From: an uncultured Sphingobacteriaceae bacterium
Lineage (GTDB): Bacteria; Bacteroidota; Bacteroidia; Sphingobacteriales; Sphingobacteriaceae
DNA: 64,000 nt
Assembly (NCBI GenBank): GCA_946887045.1
Contig: CAMPKC010000012.1
Coordinates: 1-64,000 of the forward strand
Direction: 5' to 3'
Below, piece by piece: positions 17,327 to 26,905 of the stretch (position 1 is its first letter; every line of letters begins with the position of its first letter). The notes beneath the pieces are model-generated. The model made no database searches, had not been told where the DNA came from, and worked only from the letters and a program-made list of their open reading frames with translations. A program made the position numbers and the translations under genes.

Positions 17327-17896
17327 CTAAAGCTGTTTACTGATGATCTTGCTTAAACCAATTCCTAACACCCAGCTATCAGCTCCCTTCAATTTATTGT
17401 CGAAGTTTATCTCCGCACCGATTTCCCAGCCATGAGAGATGGTGACGCCATAATCCACACCCAGATTAAGTATCAGGGAATTGTGGAGATGACTTATCTC
17501 ATCACCGATTCCGAACATTAAATGTGCGTGTTTAATCGGGCTGTAGGACCCAACCGCTTTTGTAATTATTGGACGTTCGTGTTCGGTAATGGTTTTATGA
17601 TCTGCTGCTGTATGCGTTCTAATATCTTCAATAAGAATATCGTTGTGCGATCCGATAGACCAATGCGAGTTGATGATGTAATCGTAGTTGAAAACATACG
17701 CGTCGACAACAAAATCTTTAATGTCAGCGTGTTGTTTTCCGTAATACACATGTCCGATGCCCAGGCTGATTTTATGGGCTCCGTGCTCGTTATCTGTTTC
17801 TTTTGACTGAGCTGATAAATGACTGTTAGCAGAGGTAATTAATAACAGGAAGGGCATGAGGAAATAACAGACAGTGGACAAGCGGAAACAATACAT
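17327..17896 (-). CDS. Hypothetical exported protein, probable small outer-membrane beta-barrel
   Basis: A 189-residue protein with a signal peptide (hydrophobic 10-25, cleavage likely after SHLSAQS). The mature region consists of alternating amphipathic strands (KISLGIGHVYYGK, AYVFNYDYIINSHWSIGSH, KAVGSYSPIKHAHLMFGIG, NLGVDYGVTISHGWEIGAE) separated by polar turns, and ends with a strand close to the C-terminus, as expected for a small outer-membrane barrel. No family name can be given. It is a single gene with AT-rich flanks. Confidence 0.75.
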   Translation of the reverse strand: MYCFRLSTVCYFLMPFLLLITSANSHLSAQSKETDNEHGAHKISLGIGHVYYGKQHADIKDFVVDAYVFNYDYIINSHWSIGSHNDILIEDIRTHTAADHKTITEHERPIITKAVGSYSPIKHAHLMFGIGDEISHLHNSLILNLGVDYGVTISHGWEIGAEINFDNKLKGADSWVLGIGLSKIISKQL

Positions 17897-18217
17897 GTGA
17901 TCTTTTATTGATTAGGCAAAAATATTTTACTGTTTCTCTCTAAACAATGACGGTGAACATAAAAGGATTTGATAGTGGTTGCCAGGAATTGTTTTGTTGA
18001 TATCTACACCTGACGGAGCGGAAAGCCCGGAGTGTTGTGCGGGGGAATTATGCTTTGGCTAAAACACGAGGACTTGATTAAACAGCAGGTCGGGATTGCC
18101 TACAAAGGATATGATGCTTCTCAATACACACATAGTGCATAAAATAGAAATAAATTGCACGAACAATTAACTTTTGAATGAGTTATTTAACCAGCAAAAC
18201 AATAAGGTAAGTTTACA
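17897..18217. other. Divergent intergenic region
   Basis: About 320 bp between the small barrel gene and the large beta-helix lipoprotein gene. It must contain two divergent promoters. I see no reading frame, no strong hairpin and no clear operator. Confidence 0.4.
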
Positions 18218-20905
18218 ATGAGACAAAATGATTTTCAAAAAAGTATTTTATTGATAACAGTTTGTTTAATTGCGCTGAGTTGTAAGGTAAAGGTTAATCG
18301 CGAGCTGCCCGGATATTCGGATTATGATATGCCCTCACCGGCTCCGGCAGCACCCGGCGAGCCCTTTGCTCCTCCAATGTTTGGAAACGCCAAAGGGAAT
18401 ACGCCTCTTTGTGCTGAGTGGACTCAAACTGCTGGTCCTGACGAGTCTTTGATACTTTCCGGTGAAGGTTTTACAGGATATAAGAGGGCTGATGAAGGTA
18501 AAGACTCGCGATTTAAAGTGTATGGCGCGGGGGGGATGGTTAAAGACGCGAGTATACAGCGTTTAGAAAAAAATAAAGCAGTTATTACAATTGATAAGAA
18601 AGTTCCTAAATGGTCAATGTACCTCATCTGGCCGGGGAATAAGTATGGTTATGGAAAGCCAATCGCGGTAAATAAAACAGATGCCTGGTGGCTCGGTCCG
18701 GCTAAAGCGAGTCGGGGAAGCACTGTTTCTGTATTTGGGCGAAATCTTTCTCAGTTTAATGATTCTGTATCGTCTAATATTTATATTAAGCCTGCCAGAG
18801 GTAAGGGTTTGTGGGCGCGGGTAATCAGGGTAAATCCGTACAAAGTGGATTTTATTGTGCCCAACGAATTGTCAAACGGGGAATATGAGGTATGGACACA
18901 CAATGGCCATGGAGCGAAATATGGCTGGAGCGGCCCTTTAAAGCTTCACGTAACGCTTCCGACACAATGGGTCCAAACTACTTTCAATGTTAAAGACTAC
19001 GGCGCGCTGGGTAATGGCGTTTCGGATGATACAGATGCAATTTACAGGACTTTGGCTGCTGCCGCAAAATCAAGCCGTTCGACGGTTTATTTTCCCGGGG
19101 GTACTTATATCATAAGCAGAATGCTTAATCCAACAGATAATACCAGGTGGAAGGGTGATGGACAGGAAAAAACTTTCATTAAGTGTGGTACCGGCTTTAG
19201 TGCAAAATCCGACGCGATGATTTACGGAAGCGTGAATACGTTGGAGGTAAGCGATTTGACATTCGATACCAATAACAATTTCAGGGCTATACACTCATCG
19301 CCCTTTTTTTTGCGCGGAAGTTCGAATGTAAGATTGCAGAATGTTACATTCTCTTTTCAGAATTATGATGTGTGGCAACTCGATAATACTAATGAGGTTT
19401 TTATTAGAAATTGTAAAATAATAGGGAAAATATCCTTCCTTGGAAAAGCTTCGCAATTGTTTATCGATAGCTGCAACTTTTATTTAACAAACGATGCAGA
19501 AAATGCGCTTCACTCATGGGGTGGCAATGGAATCAGCCTTACTAACTCAACGTGTCGCGATTATGATAATAAGGATATAAACAACGGTGCAGGTTGGGGT
19601 AAAGGCCGTTTTTTTCATGCTGCGGGTAATGCCGGCAGTACGCGGCATACTTATTTGGGGAATAACAGAACGTATGATCTGGCGGTAAGGCCCGTGGGAA
19701 CGGATCAAAATTCTGGTGAGCAATTTTTATGGGAAGGCTTCTCTGCGAAGTGGTCGGGCGTAGCAAGTGCATCGTCTCAATCAGAAACCAATTTACGGCA
19801 GTTTTCTAAAACCCTGGCTCCCGGAATGTTTATCGCGGTAATCACAAAAGGCAGGGGCGTGGGGCAATCCCGATGGGTTCGCTCTGATAAAGGCTCTGCT
19901 ATTGTACTGGAACGACCATGGAATGTGCCTCCGGATAATACAAGCACTATTGCTATTGGCCACTTTGCTGATAAAATAGTGATGTATAAAAATTATATTG
20001 ACGGGAAGGCGGAAGCCGTAAACAGGGATGAGAACGCCTCGTCAGGGATACAGCCTTATGGAGGGGTTTTAAACTTTATCGCTGACGGAAATATTTTAAC
20101 AGATGTCAGGGCAGGAATCTCAAACTGGTCTACACAACATACTACAGGGATCGATCCGAATTATTTTAATCTCTATGTAAATAATACAATTAGCAAAAGC
20201 AGGTGGGGTATTATGAATGCGCTGCTGGAGTTGAAAAGAGCCGAGACCGGATTAATGGGAACTATCTACCGCAAAAATATTATTCAAAATGCAATTGAAT
20301 CGGGTATTGCTATATGGCTGAGTCCTTCCGGTACACCGATTATGGACAATTTTTTATATGAGCACAATGCGTTTTTAAATGTAGCCAGAGGTTTTTATCT
20401 GCGGAATAAGCCAGCTGCTAATATCACTGATCAGACTTTTTATAAAAATAGCTTCAGTTCAAGTGCAGGGTACCCGGCAATCGCTTTAACGGATAATAAT
20501 AAGTTTCGGGGTAATACTTATAAGGGATTCACTGCCGCATATTCGGGAAACCTGTCGGCAAATGCGATAGCTGCACCTTTTCATGTTATTGAAATTCCGG
20601 GTGCCGCTAAAGACTCAATCATCACTATGCCTTTTACACTTTGGAATGCGGGTTCATCAGAATTGAATTTCCAACTTAAAACCGATGTTAAATGGCTCAA
20701 TGTTTCCGAAAATTCGGGCCGCATAAAAGATGAAAGGATGAGCAATCATATTGTGTTAAAAGCAGATCCCGCCGGATTGTCTGCCGGTTTACACCGGGCT
20801 CATCTGTCGGTAATCTCAGGTAACCACATCAGAAAGTACACCGTATTGCTCAATGTTGTTGAAGAGTTTATAAAAAGTGAAAGAAAGAAAGCAGAGAAAG
20901 ATTGA
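18218..20905 (+). CDS. Large beta-helix lipoprotein (pectate-lyase-3 superfamily fold)
   Basis: An 895-residue lipoprotein. The lipobox LSC gives a lipidated Cys near residue 22. Two IPT/Ig-like modules (about 60-155 and 160-250) precede a Pectate_lyase_3 start signature (FNVKDYGALGNGVSDDTDAI, near 258-278) and a long right-handed parallel beta-helix. The last 100 residues look like a BACON/Ig-type module (WNAGSSELNFQLKTDVKWLNV). Proteins with this opening include GH28, GH55 and phage tail-spike enzymes acting on polysaccharides. No catalytic residues can be assigned safely. It is a single gene followed by a good terminator, and shows no Sus-type neighbours. Confidence 0.85.
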   Translation: MRQNDFQKSILLITVCLIALSCKVKVNRELPGYSDYDMPSPAPAAPGEPFAPPMFGNAKGNTPLCAEWTQTAGPDESLILSGEGFTGYKRADEGKDSRFKVYGAGGMVKDASIQRLEKNKAVITIDKKVPKWSMYLIWPGNKYGYGKPIAVNKTDAWWLGPAKASRGSTVSVFGRNLSQFNDSVSSNIYIKPARGKGLWARVIRVNPYKVDFIVPNELSNGEYEVWTHNGHGAKYGWSGPLKLHVTLPTQWVQTTFNVKDYGALGNGVSDDTDAIYRTLAAAAKSSRSTVYFPGGTYIISRMLNPTDNTRWKGDGQEKTFIKCGTGFSAKSDAMIYGSVNTLEVSDLTFDTNNNFRAIHSSPFFLRGSSNVRLQNVTFSFQNYDVWQLDNTNEVFIRNCKIIGKISFLGKASQLFIDSCNFYLTNDAENALHSWGGNGISLTNSTCRDYDNKDINNGAGWGKGRFFHAAGNAGSTRHTYLGNNRTYDLAVRPVGTDQNSGEQFLWEGFSAKWSGVASASSQSETNLRQFSKTLAPGMFIAVITKGRGVGQSRWVRSDKGSAIVLERPWNVPPDNTSTIAIGHFADKIVMYKNYIDGKAEAVNRDENASSGIQPYGGVLNFIADGNILTDVRAGISNWSTQHTTGIDPNYFNLYVNNTISKSRWGIMNALLELKRAETGLMGTIYRKNIIQNAIESGIAIWLSPSGTPIMDNFLYEHNAFLNVARGFYLRNKPAANITDQTFYKNSFSSSAGYPAIALTDNNKFRGNTYKGFTAAYSGNLSANAIAAPFHVIEIPGAAKDSIITMPFTLWNAGSSELNFQLKTDVKWLNVSENSGRIKDERMSNHIVLKADPAGLSAGLHRAHLSVISGNHIRKYTVLLNVVEEFIKSERKKAEKD

Positions 20906-20960
20906 TACTCGGTTTTAAAAAGTCAGATCAGGCGATCGCGATAAATAATGTAACAAATTG

Positions 20961-20995
20961 AACCTCAGTTGACAACGCTTCTGAGGTTTTTTTTT
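20961..20995 (+). terminator. Rho-independent terminator after the beta-helix lipoprotein
   Basis: An 8-bp stem (20961-20968 with 20981-20988) with a 12-base loop, followed by a run of nine T residues. Confidence 0.8.
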
Positions 20996-21209
20996 GTAAT
21001 CTACCCCTCTGGAAAAAATATTTCTGAGAGAAAAATACACACTTCTTGTGAAAACAATTGTTTAATTTTGTGTTATGGTGAGTGATCAGGCTTTTCGTGA
21101 GGAAAGCAGATCTTAAACATTCGCGGATTTTCGTACCCATTGATGGTATCCTTTCTCAATACGCGAACACGAGTTTTGTTTTTAATTCTTTGACTGGCTT
21201 TGATAGTAT

Positions 21210-23000
21210 ATGGAACAGCCGATGACATTTTTCAACTGGTCGTTAAAAAAAGTGCTTTTAACAGAATCTGATGCTTTTGTAAAAGCAAAGATCAAAATTG
21301 TGTTTGTTATCCTGATTTTTTCATTGGTTAAACTTAGCTGTGTTATTCCGGTGTTATTGCAAAATAATCAGCACCTGCATTTGCCCCGGGCAATTACTAT
21401 GCTGGTGCTTTATCTTACACTATTAAAACTTCTTCTGGCTAATAAGAACAATCTGAAGATGGTAGCTCATGCTCTGGCGTGTATTGGGTTATTTGTTATC
21501 TGGAGCAATGTTTTAATGTATGCGAAAGCCGTTAATCTAATTACGGTTCAGTTTGTCTTTATGATGATTCTGAGTGCCTTTTATATATTGGGCAGGGGCT
21601 TCGGAATTTTCTATTCGGCTTTAACCACAATTCCAGTTATATCCTTTTTAGTTTTTCCGGACAAATTAGTTACCTGGAATGGTTTACCAAACGAATTGGC
21701 TTCGCCGGGGTATGAAATTATTTTGGTGTTAAACTTCATCTCCATAATATATGCGCACTATCTATTCCAGCAGGCTTTTGTGAAGACACTTGCAGAGAAG
21801 GAGAACCTAAATAGGCAATTACACCTGGCGGTAAACGAGGCTAATAACGCTGCATTATCTAAATCGGACTTTTTGTCGAGTATGTCGCATGAACTTCGAA
21901 CACCGCTCAACTCTGTCATTGGTATTAGTGAGCTTTTATTGATGGATTCAACTAACCAAGAGCAGGAAGAGAACTTAAAGATTTTGAAGTTTTCAGCAGT
22001 AAATCTTCATTCGCTTATAAATGACATCCTTGATTTTAATAAACTTGATTCTGAAAGAGTAGAGCTCGAAGCTATTTCTGTTAATTTAAATGAATTAATG
22101 AATGATATCTGCGCAGGATTGCAGTTTCAGGCTAAACAAAAGGGTATTAAGTTAATAGTGACAATTGATGAACTACTAAAAAGCCAGGATATCATAAGCG
22201 ACCCGACACGCATCACTCAAATTATTTACAACTTGGCCGGAAACGCAATTAAATTCACCGAGAAGGGCAGAGTTTCTGTTACACTACAGGTTTTGTGTTT
22301 AGATGAGGAGGAAATTACCGTGCGGTTTTCTGTAATCGACACAGGAATAGGTATCAGTGCCGACAAGCAGGAAGCAATTTTTGAACCTTTTACTCAAGCG
22401 TCCTCAAGCACCACCCGAAACTTTGGGGGGACCGGTTTGGGACTTGCAATAGTAAAACGTTTGTTGTCTTTGTTTGAAAGTAAAATCAACCTCCAAAGTT
22501 CAGCTGGCTCTGGTTCGACCTTCTTTTTTGATATTGTTTTTAAATTAAATAAAGAACCTTCGGGTATAAACGTTGAAAGTCTGGAATCTGAATATGACTT
22601 AACAGGCTTGAAGGTTTTGGTTGCTGAAGATAACCAAATGAACCGGGTTTTATTGCTTAAAGTGTTCAGCAAATGGAATAATGAGCCTGTGTTTGCATTA
22701 AACGGTAGCGAAGCAATTGAAATGCTAAGCAAAGATTCTTATGATGTTGTTCTGATGGATTTGCACATGCCTCTGATGGATGGATACGAAGCTGCGAGGT
22801 CTATCCGGGCTATAGCTGATCCAGTTAAAGCAGCGGTACCCATTATAGCTTTGACTGCGTCTGTATCTGATAATCTTAATTTTAAAATCAAAGAAGCCGG
22901 AATGGACGATTATATTCTGAAGCCATTCAAGCTAAAAGATCTTTATAACAAATTGAAAGATATCCCTGTAAAGGTGGTAGCTTGTAAATCGGTGTCTTAA
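21210..23000 (+). CDS. Hybrid sensor histidine kinase with receiver domain
   Basis: A 596-residue protein with six hydrophobic segments (about 25-190), a HisKA domain (SMSHELRTPLNSVIG, His227), a HATPase_c domain (NLAGNAIKFTEKG N box, DTGIGIS G1, GGTGLGLAIVKRL G2) and a C-terminal receiver (VLVAEDNQMNRVLL, phospho-acceptor Asp517 in LMDLHMPLMDG, Lys in KPF). There is no DNA-binding output, so the phosphate must go to a separate Hpt protein or response regulator, neither of which is next to it. The membrane region resembles 7TM-type sensors of unknown ligand. All catalytic boxes are intact. A second start (MTFF, four codons in) is possible. Confidence 0.92.
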   Translation: MEQPMTFFNWSLKKVLLTESDAFVKAKIKIVFVILIFSLVKLSCVIPVLLQNNQHLHLPRAITMLVLYLTLLKLLLANKNNLKMVAHALACIGLFVIWSNVLMYAKAVNLITVQFVFMMILSAFYILGRGFGIFYSALTTIPVISFLVFPDKLVTWNGLPNELASPGYEIILVLNFISIIYAHYLFQQAFVKTLAEKENLNRQLHLAVNEANNAALSKSDFLSSMSHELRTPLNSVIGISELLLMDSTNQEQEENLKILKFSAVNLHSLINDILDFNKLDSERVELEAISVNLNELMNDICAGLQFQAKQKGIKLIVTIDELLKSQDIISDPTRITQIIYNLAGNAIKFTEKGRVSVTLQVLCLDEEEITVRFSVIDTGIGISADKQEAIFEPFTQASSSTTRNFGGTGLGLAIVKRLLSLFESKINLQSSAGSGSTFFFDIVFKLNKEPSGINVESLESEYDLTGLKVLVAEDNQMNRVLLLKVFSKWNNEPVFALNGSEAIEMLSKDSYDVVLMDLHMPLMDGYEAARSIRAIADPVKAAVPIIALTASVSDNLNFKIKEAGMDDYILKPFKLKDLYNKLKDIPVKVVACKSVS

Positions 23001-23202
23001 TTTCTTCATAATCAACTGGTGTTTATTGGATTTTTCACCAAGTTTTAAAGGTTAGCAAACAACTTTCTCGGAGTAATATTTTTTGCAGCTTAGAATCAAT
23101 TAGTTGCTCAGGTTTTGTGAAGTGTATGTGAAAAAAATCAAAACTTCATCAAAACTTCATGTTCGCGCGTCATCTTTGAGTTCAATCAAATTTAAAAAGA
23201 AC

Positions 23203-23964
23203 ATGAAACGATTTTTTATCCTCGGAGCCTTGGCTATAGCAGTTGCTTTTTCATCCTGTACGGACGATAATACATCTTCTGCAACCAAATTCTCTGTTAA
23301 GATGACGGATGCACCGGGTGCATATCAGTCTTTATTATTGAATGTAAAAGAAATTCAAGTATTTACTTCAGACGGGATGACCACAATGCCGGTTGGCACG
23401 GAACCATTTGATATATTACATTTCAGAATGGGCAAAGATACATTGCTTGCTTCTCAGGATATTCCTGCAGGTCAGCTGCAAGAGATTCGTCTGGTTTTAA
23501 ATGAAACAGGAAATACGGTTATGGTGGATGGTGTAGAGCATAATTTAACCACACCAAGTGCACAAAGTTCGGGTTTAAAACTGAAAGTAAATGCCGATTT
23601 AAGTGCTGGTAGCGAGTATACTTTATTGCTTGATTTCGACGCTGCAAAATCCATCGTGAAAACCGGGAACGGAAAATATATCTTAAAGCCTGTAATCAGA
23701 GCTATACCGCAGGCAATATCAGGTTCAATGAGGGGCGTTATTTCTCCGGCTGCTGCAAGTCCGAAAATATATGCTATCACCGGTACTGATACCATTGGTA
23801 CAATCTCGGATTCAACAGGTGCTTTTTATTTTCCAGGATTAAAAGCCGGAACTTATAAGGTTGATATTGTGCCTGTTAACCCTTATCAAGTTAAAAGTCT
23901 TGAAAATATTTCGGTAGTAAATGGTTCTACAAAAGATTTAGGAACGATTACCATTGTTCAATAA
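23203..23964 (+). CDS. DUF4382 domain lipoprotein
   Basis: A 253-residue lipoprotein with lipobox FSSC (Cys near 19). The body starts with the DUF4382 signature KFSVKMTDAPGAYQSLLLNVKEIQV, continues with the LQEIRLVLNE and GLKLKVNA strands and ends in a carboxypeptidase-regulatory-like module (FYFPGLKAGTYKVDIVPV). DUF4382 proteins are extracellular all-beta lipoproteins of unknown role. I chose the ATG at 23203 because it gives a clean lipoprotein signal; the longer open frame from 23104 adds 33 basic residues before it. A terminator follows. Confidence 0.9.
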   Translation: MKRFFILGALAIAVAFSSCTDDNTSSATKFSVKMTDAPGAYQSLLLNVKEIQVFTSDGMTTMPVGTEPFDILHFRMGKDTLLASQDIPAGQLQEIRLVLNETGNTVMVDGVEHNLTTPSAQSSGLKLKVNADLSAGSEYTLLLDFDAAKSIVKTGNGKYILKPVIRAIPQAISGSMRGVISPAAASPKIYAITGTDTIGTISDSTGAFYFPGLKAGTYKVDIVPVNPYQVKSLENISVVNGSTKDLGTITIVQ

Positions 23965-24011
23965 AGGTAAAGCCTTGCTGTTTTAAACAGCAGGTTTGTT
24001 TATAAATACGG

Positions 24012-24048
24012 CCCGTAAAATAGCGATAGCTTTTTACGGGTTTTTTTT
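24012..24048 (+). terminator. Rho-independent terminator after the DUF4382 gene
   Basis: A 9-bp stem (24012-24020 with 24032-24040; CCCGTAAAA / TTTTACGGG) with an 11-base loop, followed by eight T residues. Confidence 0.85.
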
Positions 24049-24145
24049 GCAAAAGCTTAACTGACGGTAATTTAAAAAACTTCCTGTGTCGCCTTAGAAT
24101 ACGAATACAGTACATGTTTATCCGACTGTACCAAGTATCGACTTG

Positions 24146-24784
24146 TTAGCAGCTTTGATTTTCTATCTCAAAAGGTTCTACCAGACATTTACTGATAATA
24201 ACTTTCTCATTTAAACCCTCCTGCATCATCCCGGCCATTGTATCTCTGAGGCTCAATGTCATATCCAGAAGCAAGGCTGTACTGCTGTCTGTGTAAGGCT
24301 TTAATAGCTCAAGTCGTTTATCCAGTTGGGATGTATGAATGGTTTCATTGTTCCTACCTGATGCTTTAAAAATTAAGTCCCCCAATATATCCACACGCTC
24401 TATTGTATAGCTCACTAACCTATCTGTATAGCTCGAAAATAAGTCATTGTAATCATGATTCTTAACGGCAGAATCAATTCGGGATACCCGCTGATATAAT
24501 AAAATATTTTCCTTTTCAAGTGTGATATTATTAATCCCGGCAAGCTGATTTGTTTTATTAGTTAGTTCGGAAAACAAGTTTCCTAGCATTTGTACTGCTT
24601 TGTCTTTTGAGCCAAGTAATAGTTCCGGTTTGAGAGTAAATTCATTCGACGTAGTAGCGTTTTCTGCTTCCTTTCTATCGCTGGCAAGCAAAAGGCGATA
24701 AGCAGTTTCTAAAACTTCGTAACGCAGCTCATTGAAAAAGAGAAGGTTGCTTTCAATGTTTTGAAGGTATTCAGTACTTTTCAT
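24146..24784 (-). CDS. Hypothetical helical protein (212 aa)
   Basis: A 212-residue protein without signal peptide or membrane segment, almost entirely helical by eye, with heptad-like spacing of Leu and Ile (for example NLLFFNELRYEVLETAYRLLLA and LLKPYTDSSTALLLDMTLSLRDTMAGMM). It is neutral to slightly acidic and its two Cys residues lie close to the C-terminus. I do not recognise a family. Codon use and the clean start and stop make a real gene likely. It is a single gene, convergent with the DUF4382 gene and separated from it by that gene's terminator. Confidence 0.75.
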   Translation of the reverse strand: MKSTEYLQNIESNLLFFNELRYEVLETAYRLLLASDRKEAENATTSNEFTLKPELLLGSKDKAVQMLGNLFSELTNKTNQLAGINNITLEKENILLYQRVSRIDSAVKNHDYNDLFSSYTDRLVSYTIERVDILGDLIFKASGRNNETIHTSQLDKRLELLKPYTDSSTALLLDMTLSLRDTMAGMMQEGLNEKVIISKCLVEPFEIENQSC

Positions 24785-25035
24785 TTTGGTTTATTTTGGT
24801 TTAATGCTGGTGTTTTTCGCTTTCCATAGCGGAAAGACGCGAAAGTTCCAATATAAAAAAAAGGGGAAGATATTTGCTTGATTTAGCCTGCATTTTTAGC
24901 AGAAAGCAATTATTGTATTGAAGATTTTACCTTGCAGCCCGACCGCTTAATTAATTGATATCACTTCGACAGCTGACACGAATCAGGATGTATGTTTTCT
25001 GGTTGAAAGATATTTGTATATCAAAATTGAAGATC

Positions 25036-25218
25036 ATGAAGATGTTAGCGCTATTAATTGTTTTTTCGATAGTTTCTGCGATATCGGAAGTGTCTTTATT
25101 ACAAACTACTCGCAGCAAGCAGGAGCGAATAGTGATAAATAAGAAATGCGAAATTTTTAATAATGGCGGAGCAAAGCTTGGCTACATCACCTGTGCATCA
25201 CATTGCTTTTTCCTATAG
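25036..25218 (+). CDS. Possible small exported protein or gene fragment (60 aa)
   Basis: A 60-codon frame starting MKMLALLIVFSIVSAISEV, which looks like a signal peptide, followed by RIVINKKCEIFNNGGAKLGYI. The last part resembles one strand unit (v-y-n-x-G-x-k-i-G-y-I) of the small secreted Bacteroidota proteins built from repeated glycine turns. The frame then ends after CASHCFFL, so it may be a truncated copy of such a gene. It ends 40 bp before the DUF305 lipoprotein start. Evidence is weak and the frame could be fortuitous. Confidence 0.3.
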   Translation: MKMLALLIVFSIVSAISEVSLLQTTRSKQERIVINKKCEIFNNGGAKLGYITCASHCFFL

Positions 25219-25258
25219 GCAAAAAAAATCGGATCGAATTAATATAAACACTTTACAT

Positions 25259-25948
25259 ATGAGAAATCTAATTTTACCATTAATTGCAGCAATTTTAGTA
25301 ATTATCAGTTGCGAAAGCAAAAGAGCAAAAATCGGATCAGCCGATTCCGTCTCTACCGACACAAGCTTTGAAAGTTCGGGAATGATGGGTATGGATACTT
25401 CCCTACATGGTTACGGAAGATCAGGCATGATGAGGTCCAGGCAGGCAATGATGGACCAGATGCATCAGATGAGAATGTCGGGTAATACGGATCATGACTT
25501 AGCAACCATGCTCATTTATCACCATAGGGGAGCTATAAATATGTCGGAGGAAGAGTTGAAATCCGGTACTGATCAGGAAATGAAAGATATAGCGAAGAAG
25601 ATAAAGGACATGAGTCAAAAGGAGATTGATGATTTGAAATCCATTGCAGAAAGATACAAATCATCGGCTAAGGATTACAGCCCCGAAAACAAAAGCCGGG
25701 GATTGGGTATGGCTATGAATAAAAACATGATGGCGATGATGGAAATGGGTGATACGACTGCCAAAAGCGTTGATCATCAGTTTGCTAAAATGATGAAAAG
25801 GCATCATGAGCATGGTGTTGTGATGGGGGAAATGGTTTTAGAGCACAGTAAAGATCAGACGTTTAAAACCATTGCTAAAAAAATGATTGACGATCAAAAA
25901 GGAGATATACAGAAATTACAGGCATGGCTGGATAAGCAGAAAGGATAG
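25259..25948 (+). CDS. DUF305 family lipoprotein
   Basis: A 229-residue lipoprotein with lipobox IISC (Cys near 17), a Met-rich linker (MMGMDTS, GRSGMMRSRQAMMDQMHQMRMSG) and two ferritin-like DUF305 helical halves. Each half has the typical His-rich motif: IYHHRGAINMSEEEL and MMKRHHEHGVVMGEMVLEH. Family members are periplasmic or surface proteins often found near copper or other metal resistance genes. The Met and His clusters here are compatible with metal binding, but no activity is established. I chose the ATG at 25259 because it gives an intact lipoprotein signal; the upstream extension to 25163 does not. Confidence 0.9.
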   Translation: MRNLILPLIAAILVIISCESKRAKIGSADSVSTDTSFESSGMMGMDTSLHGYGRSGMMRSRQAMMDQMHQMRMSGNTDHDLATMLIYHHRGAINMSEEELKSGTDQEMKDIAKKIKDMSQKEIDDLKSIAERYKSSAKDYSPENKSRGLGMAMNKNMMAMMEMGDTTAKSVDHQFAKMMKRHHEHGVVMGEMVLEHSKDQTFKTIAKKMIDDQKGDIQKLQAWLDKQKG

Positions 25949-26065
25949 TTCTGAGTTTTTAATTTAATAGTGTTGATTGAGGGGCCAGCGGATTAATTCT
26001 CTGGCTTCTTTATTGATCTTCTGGGATTGCTTTTCCAAGGAGTAATTAAAAACTGTATTTTCTTC

Positions 26066-26638
26066 TTATTTTAATAAATTATCCACGAAGCTTTGCATTT
26101 TTTCTGAGTTATAGTCGGCCATGCCCTCATGCTTGAATACAATTTTACCTCTTTTATCTATAAGCACAGTAGTTGGAACACTGCCTTTAAAAAGTGCCTC
26201 GGAGATGTTGCTGCCCTGAGAGAAAACCGGCAGATCATAGTTGTTTTTTTTCATAAAATTTTGGGCAGCATTTTGTTTATTATCTACATCTACCATTAAA
26301 AAGATCATCTGCTGATTGTCTTTATACCGGGCTTTAAGCGAATTGATAGAAGACATTTCTGCGATACACGGCGGACACCAGGTGGCCCAGAAATTCAGAA
26401 AAATTACTTTGTCTTTCATTCTTGAAATATCCAGATGTTGGCCATTCGAGCCGATAAATAGCGTTGCAGGAGCATTTGGGTAATCAGAATCATTTTCTGA
26501 TTTGCTAATGCCGGGCTGATACAACCCTGTTTTAATGAGCGCTTTTAATAGAAATGCCTTTGCGTTTGGATTGAAGGCGATAATGGCTAAAAGCATCAGC
26601 GAAATGATAAAGCCCAGATTTGATTTTAAATATCTCAT
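26066..26638 (-). CDS. TlpA/ResA-like thioredoxin family protein
   Basis: A 190-residue membrane-anchored thiol oxidoreductase. One N-terminal membrane segment (about 8-24) is followed by a periplasmic thioredoxin domain of the AhpC/TSA-Redoxin type (IFLNFWATWCPPCIAEMSSIN, active-site WCPPC near residues 86-90) and the cis-Pro region SVPTTVLIDKRGKIV. Proteins of this type keep apocytochrome c or CuA cysteines reduced. Its position next to the NO/N2O block, which encodes cytochrome c and CuA proteins, makes such a role plausible here, but it is transcribed away from that block. Confidence 0.9.
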   Translation of the reverse strand: MRYLKSNLGFIISLMLLAIIAFNPNAKAFLLKALIKTGLYQPGISKSENDSDYPNAPATLFIGSNGQHLDISRMKDKVIFLNFWATWCPPCIAEMSSINSLKARYKDNQQMIFLMVDVDNKQNAAQNFMKKNNYDLPVFSQGSNISEALFKGSVPTTVLIDKRGKIVFKHEGMADYNSEKMQSFVDNLLK

Positions 26639-26839
26639 TGTAAAAGTCAGAAAAAAAAGAGCTGATTGATGTCAGGAAAATCTGCTCTTAGGTAAAGATC
26701 GTCAAGATCGTTTAAGGGGTCTGTAAAGTTTGTGTTTTTCTTTAAAAGATGACTTGTGATAAACATCTCAGCACAAATGCCAGCAGGCGTCTTTATTCAT
26801 TCAGTTTCCTGTTTAACTAGTTCACGAATTTTAAAAAAG

Positions 26840-26851
26840 TGATCTGCGTCA
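26840..26851. promoter_or_regulatory. FNR-like site upstream of the hemerythrin-norB operon
   Basis: The core reads TGAT-CTGC-GTCA, one base away from TGAT-N4-ATCA, flanked by A and T runs that extend the inverted repeat (AAAA.TGA / TCA.TTTT). Its centre lies 51 bp upstream of the centre of the -7-like core in the operator at 26888-26905, near the spacing of class I activation sites. Less symmetrical than the site in front of nos. Confidence 0.4.
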
Positions 26852-26887
26852 TTTTATTAAAGATGTATTAATCGCTTCTTTGAAAAA

Positions 26888-26905
26888 AAAGATAATTATG
26901 TCTTT
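26888..26905. promoter_or_regulatory. Putative NO-regulon operator, copy 1 (hemerythrin-norB)
   Basis: AAAGA-TAATTATG-TCTTT, an exact match to the AAAGA-N8-TCTTT palindrome shared by four promoters in this window. The core TAATTATG matches the -7 element TAnnTTTG at seven of eight positions. It ends 54 bp before the hemerythrin start codon. Probable ligand: one or both Rrf2 proteins encoded at 32063-33006 (inferred). Confidence 0.6.

Noticed and set aside
26754..26771. Second FNR-like candidate TTGTGAT-AAAC-ATCTCAG in the tlpA / hemerythrin gap
   Set aside because: Kept only as an alternative: the right half matches five of seven bases and the distance to either start codon is less regular than for the other sites.
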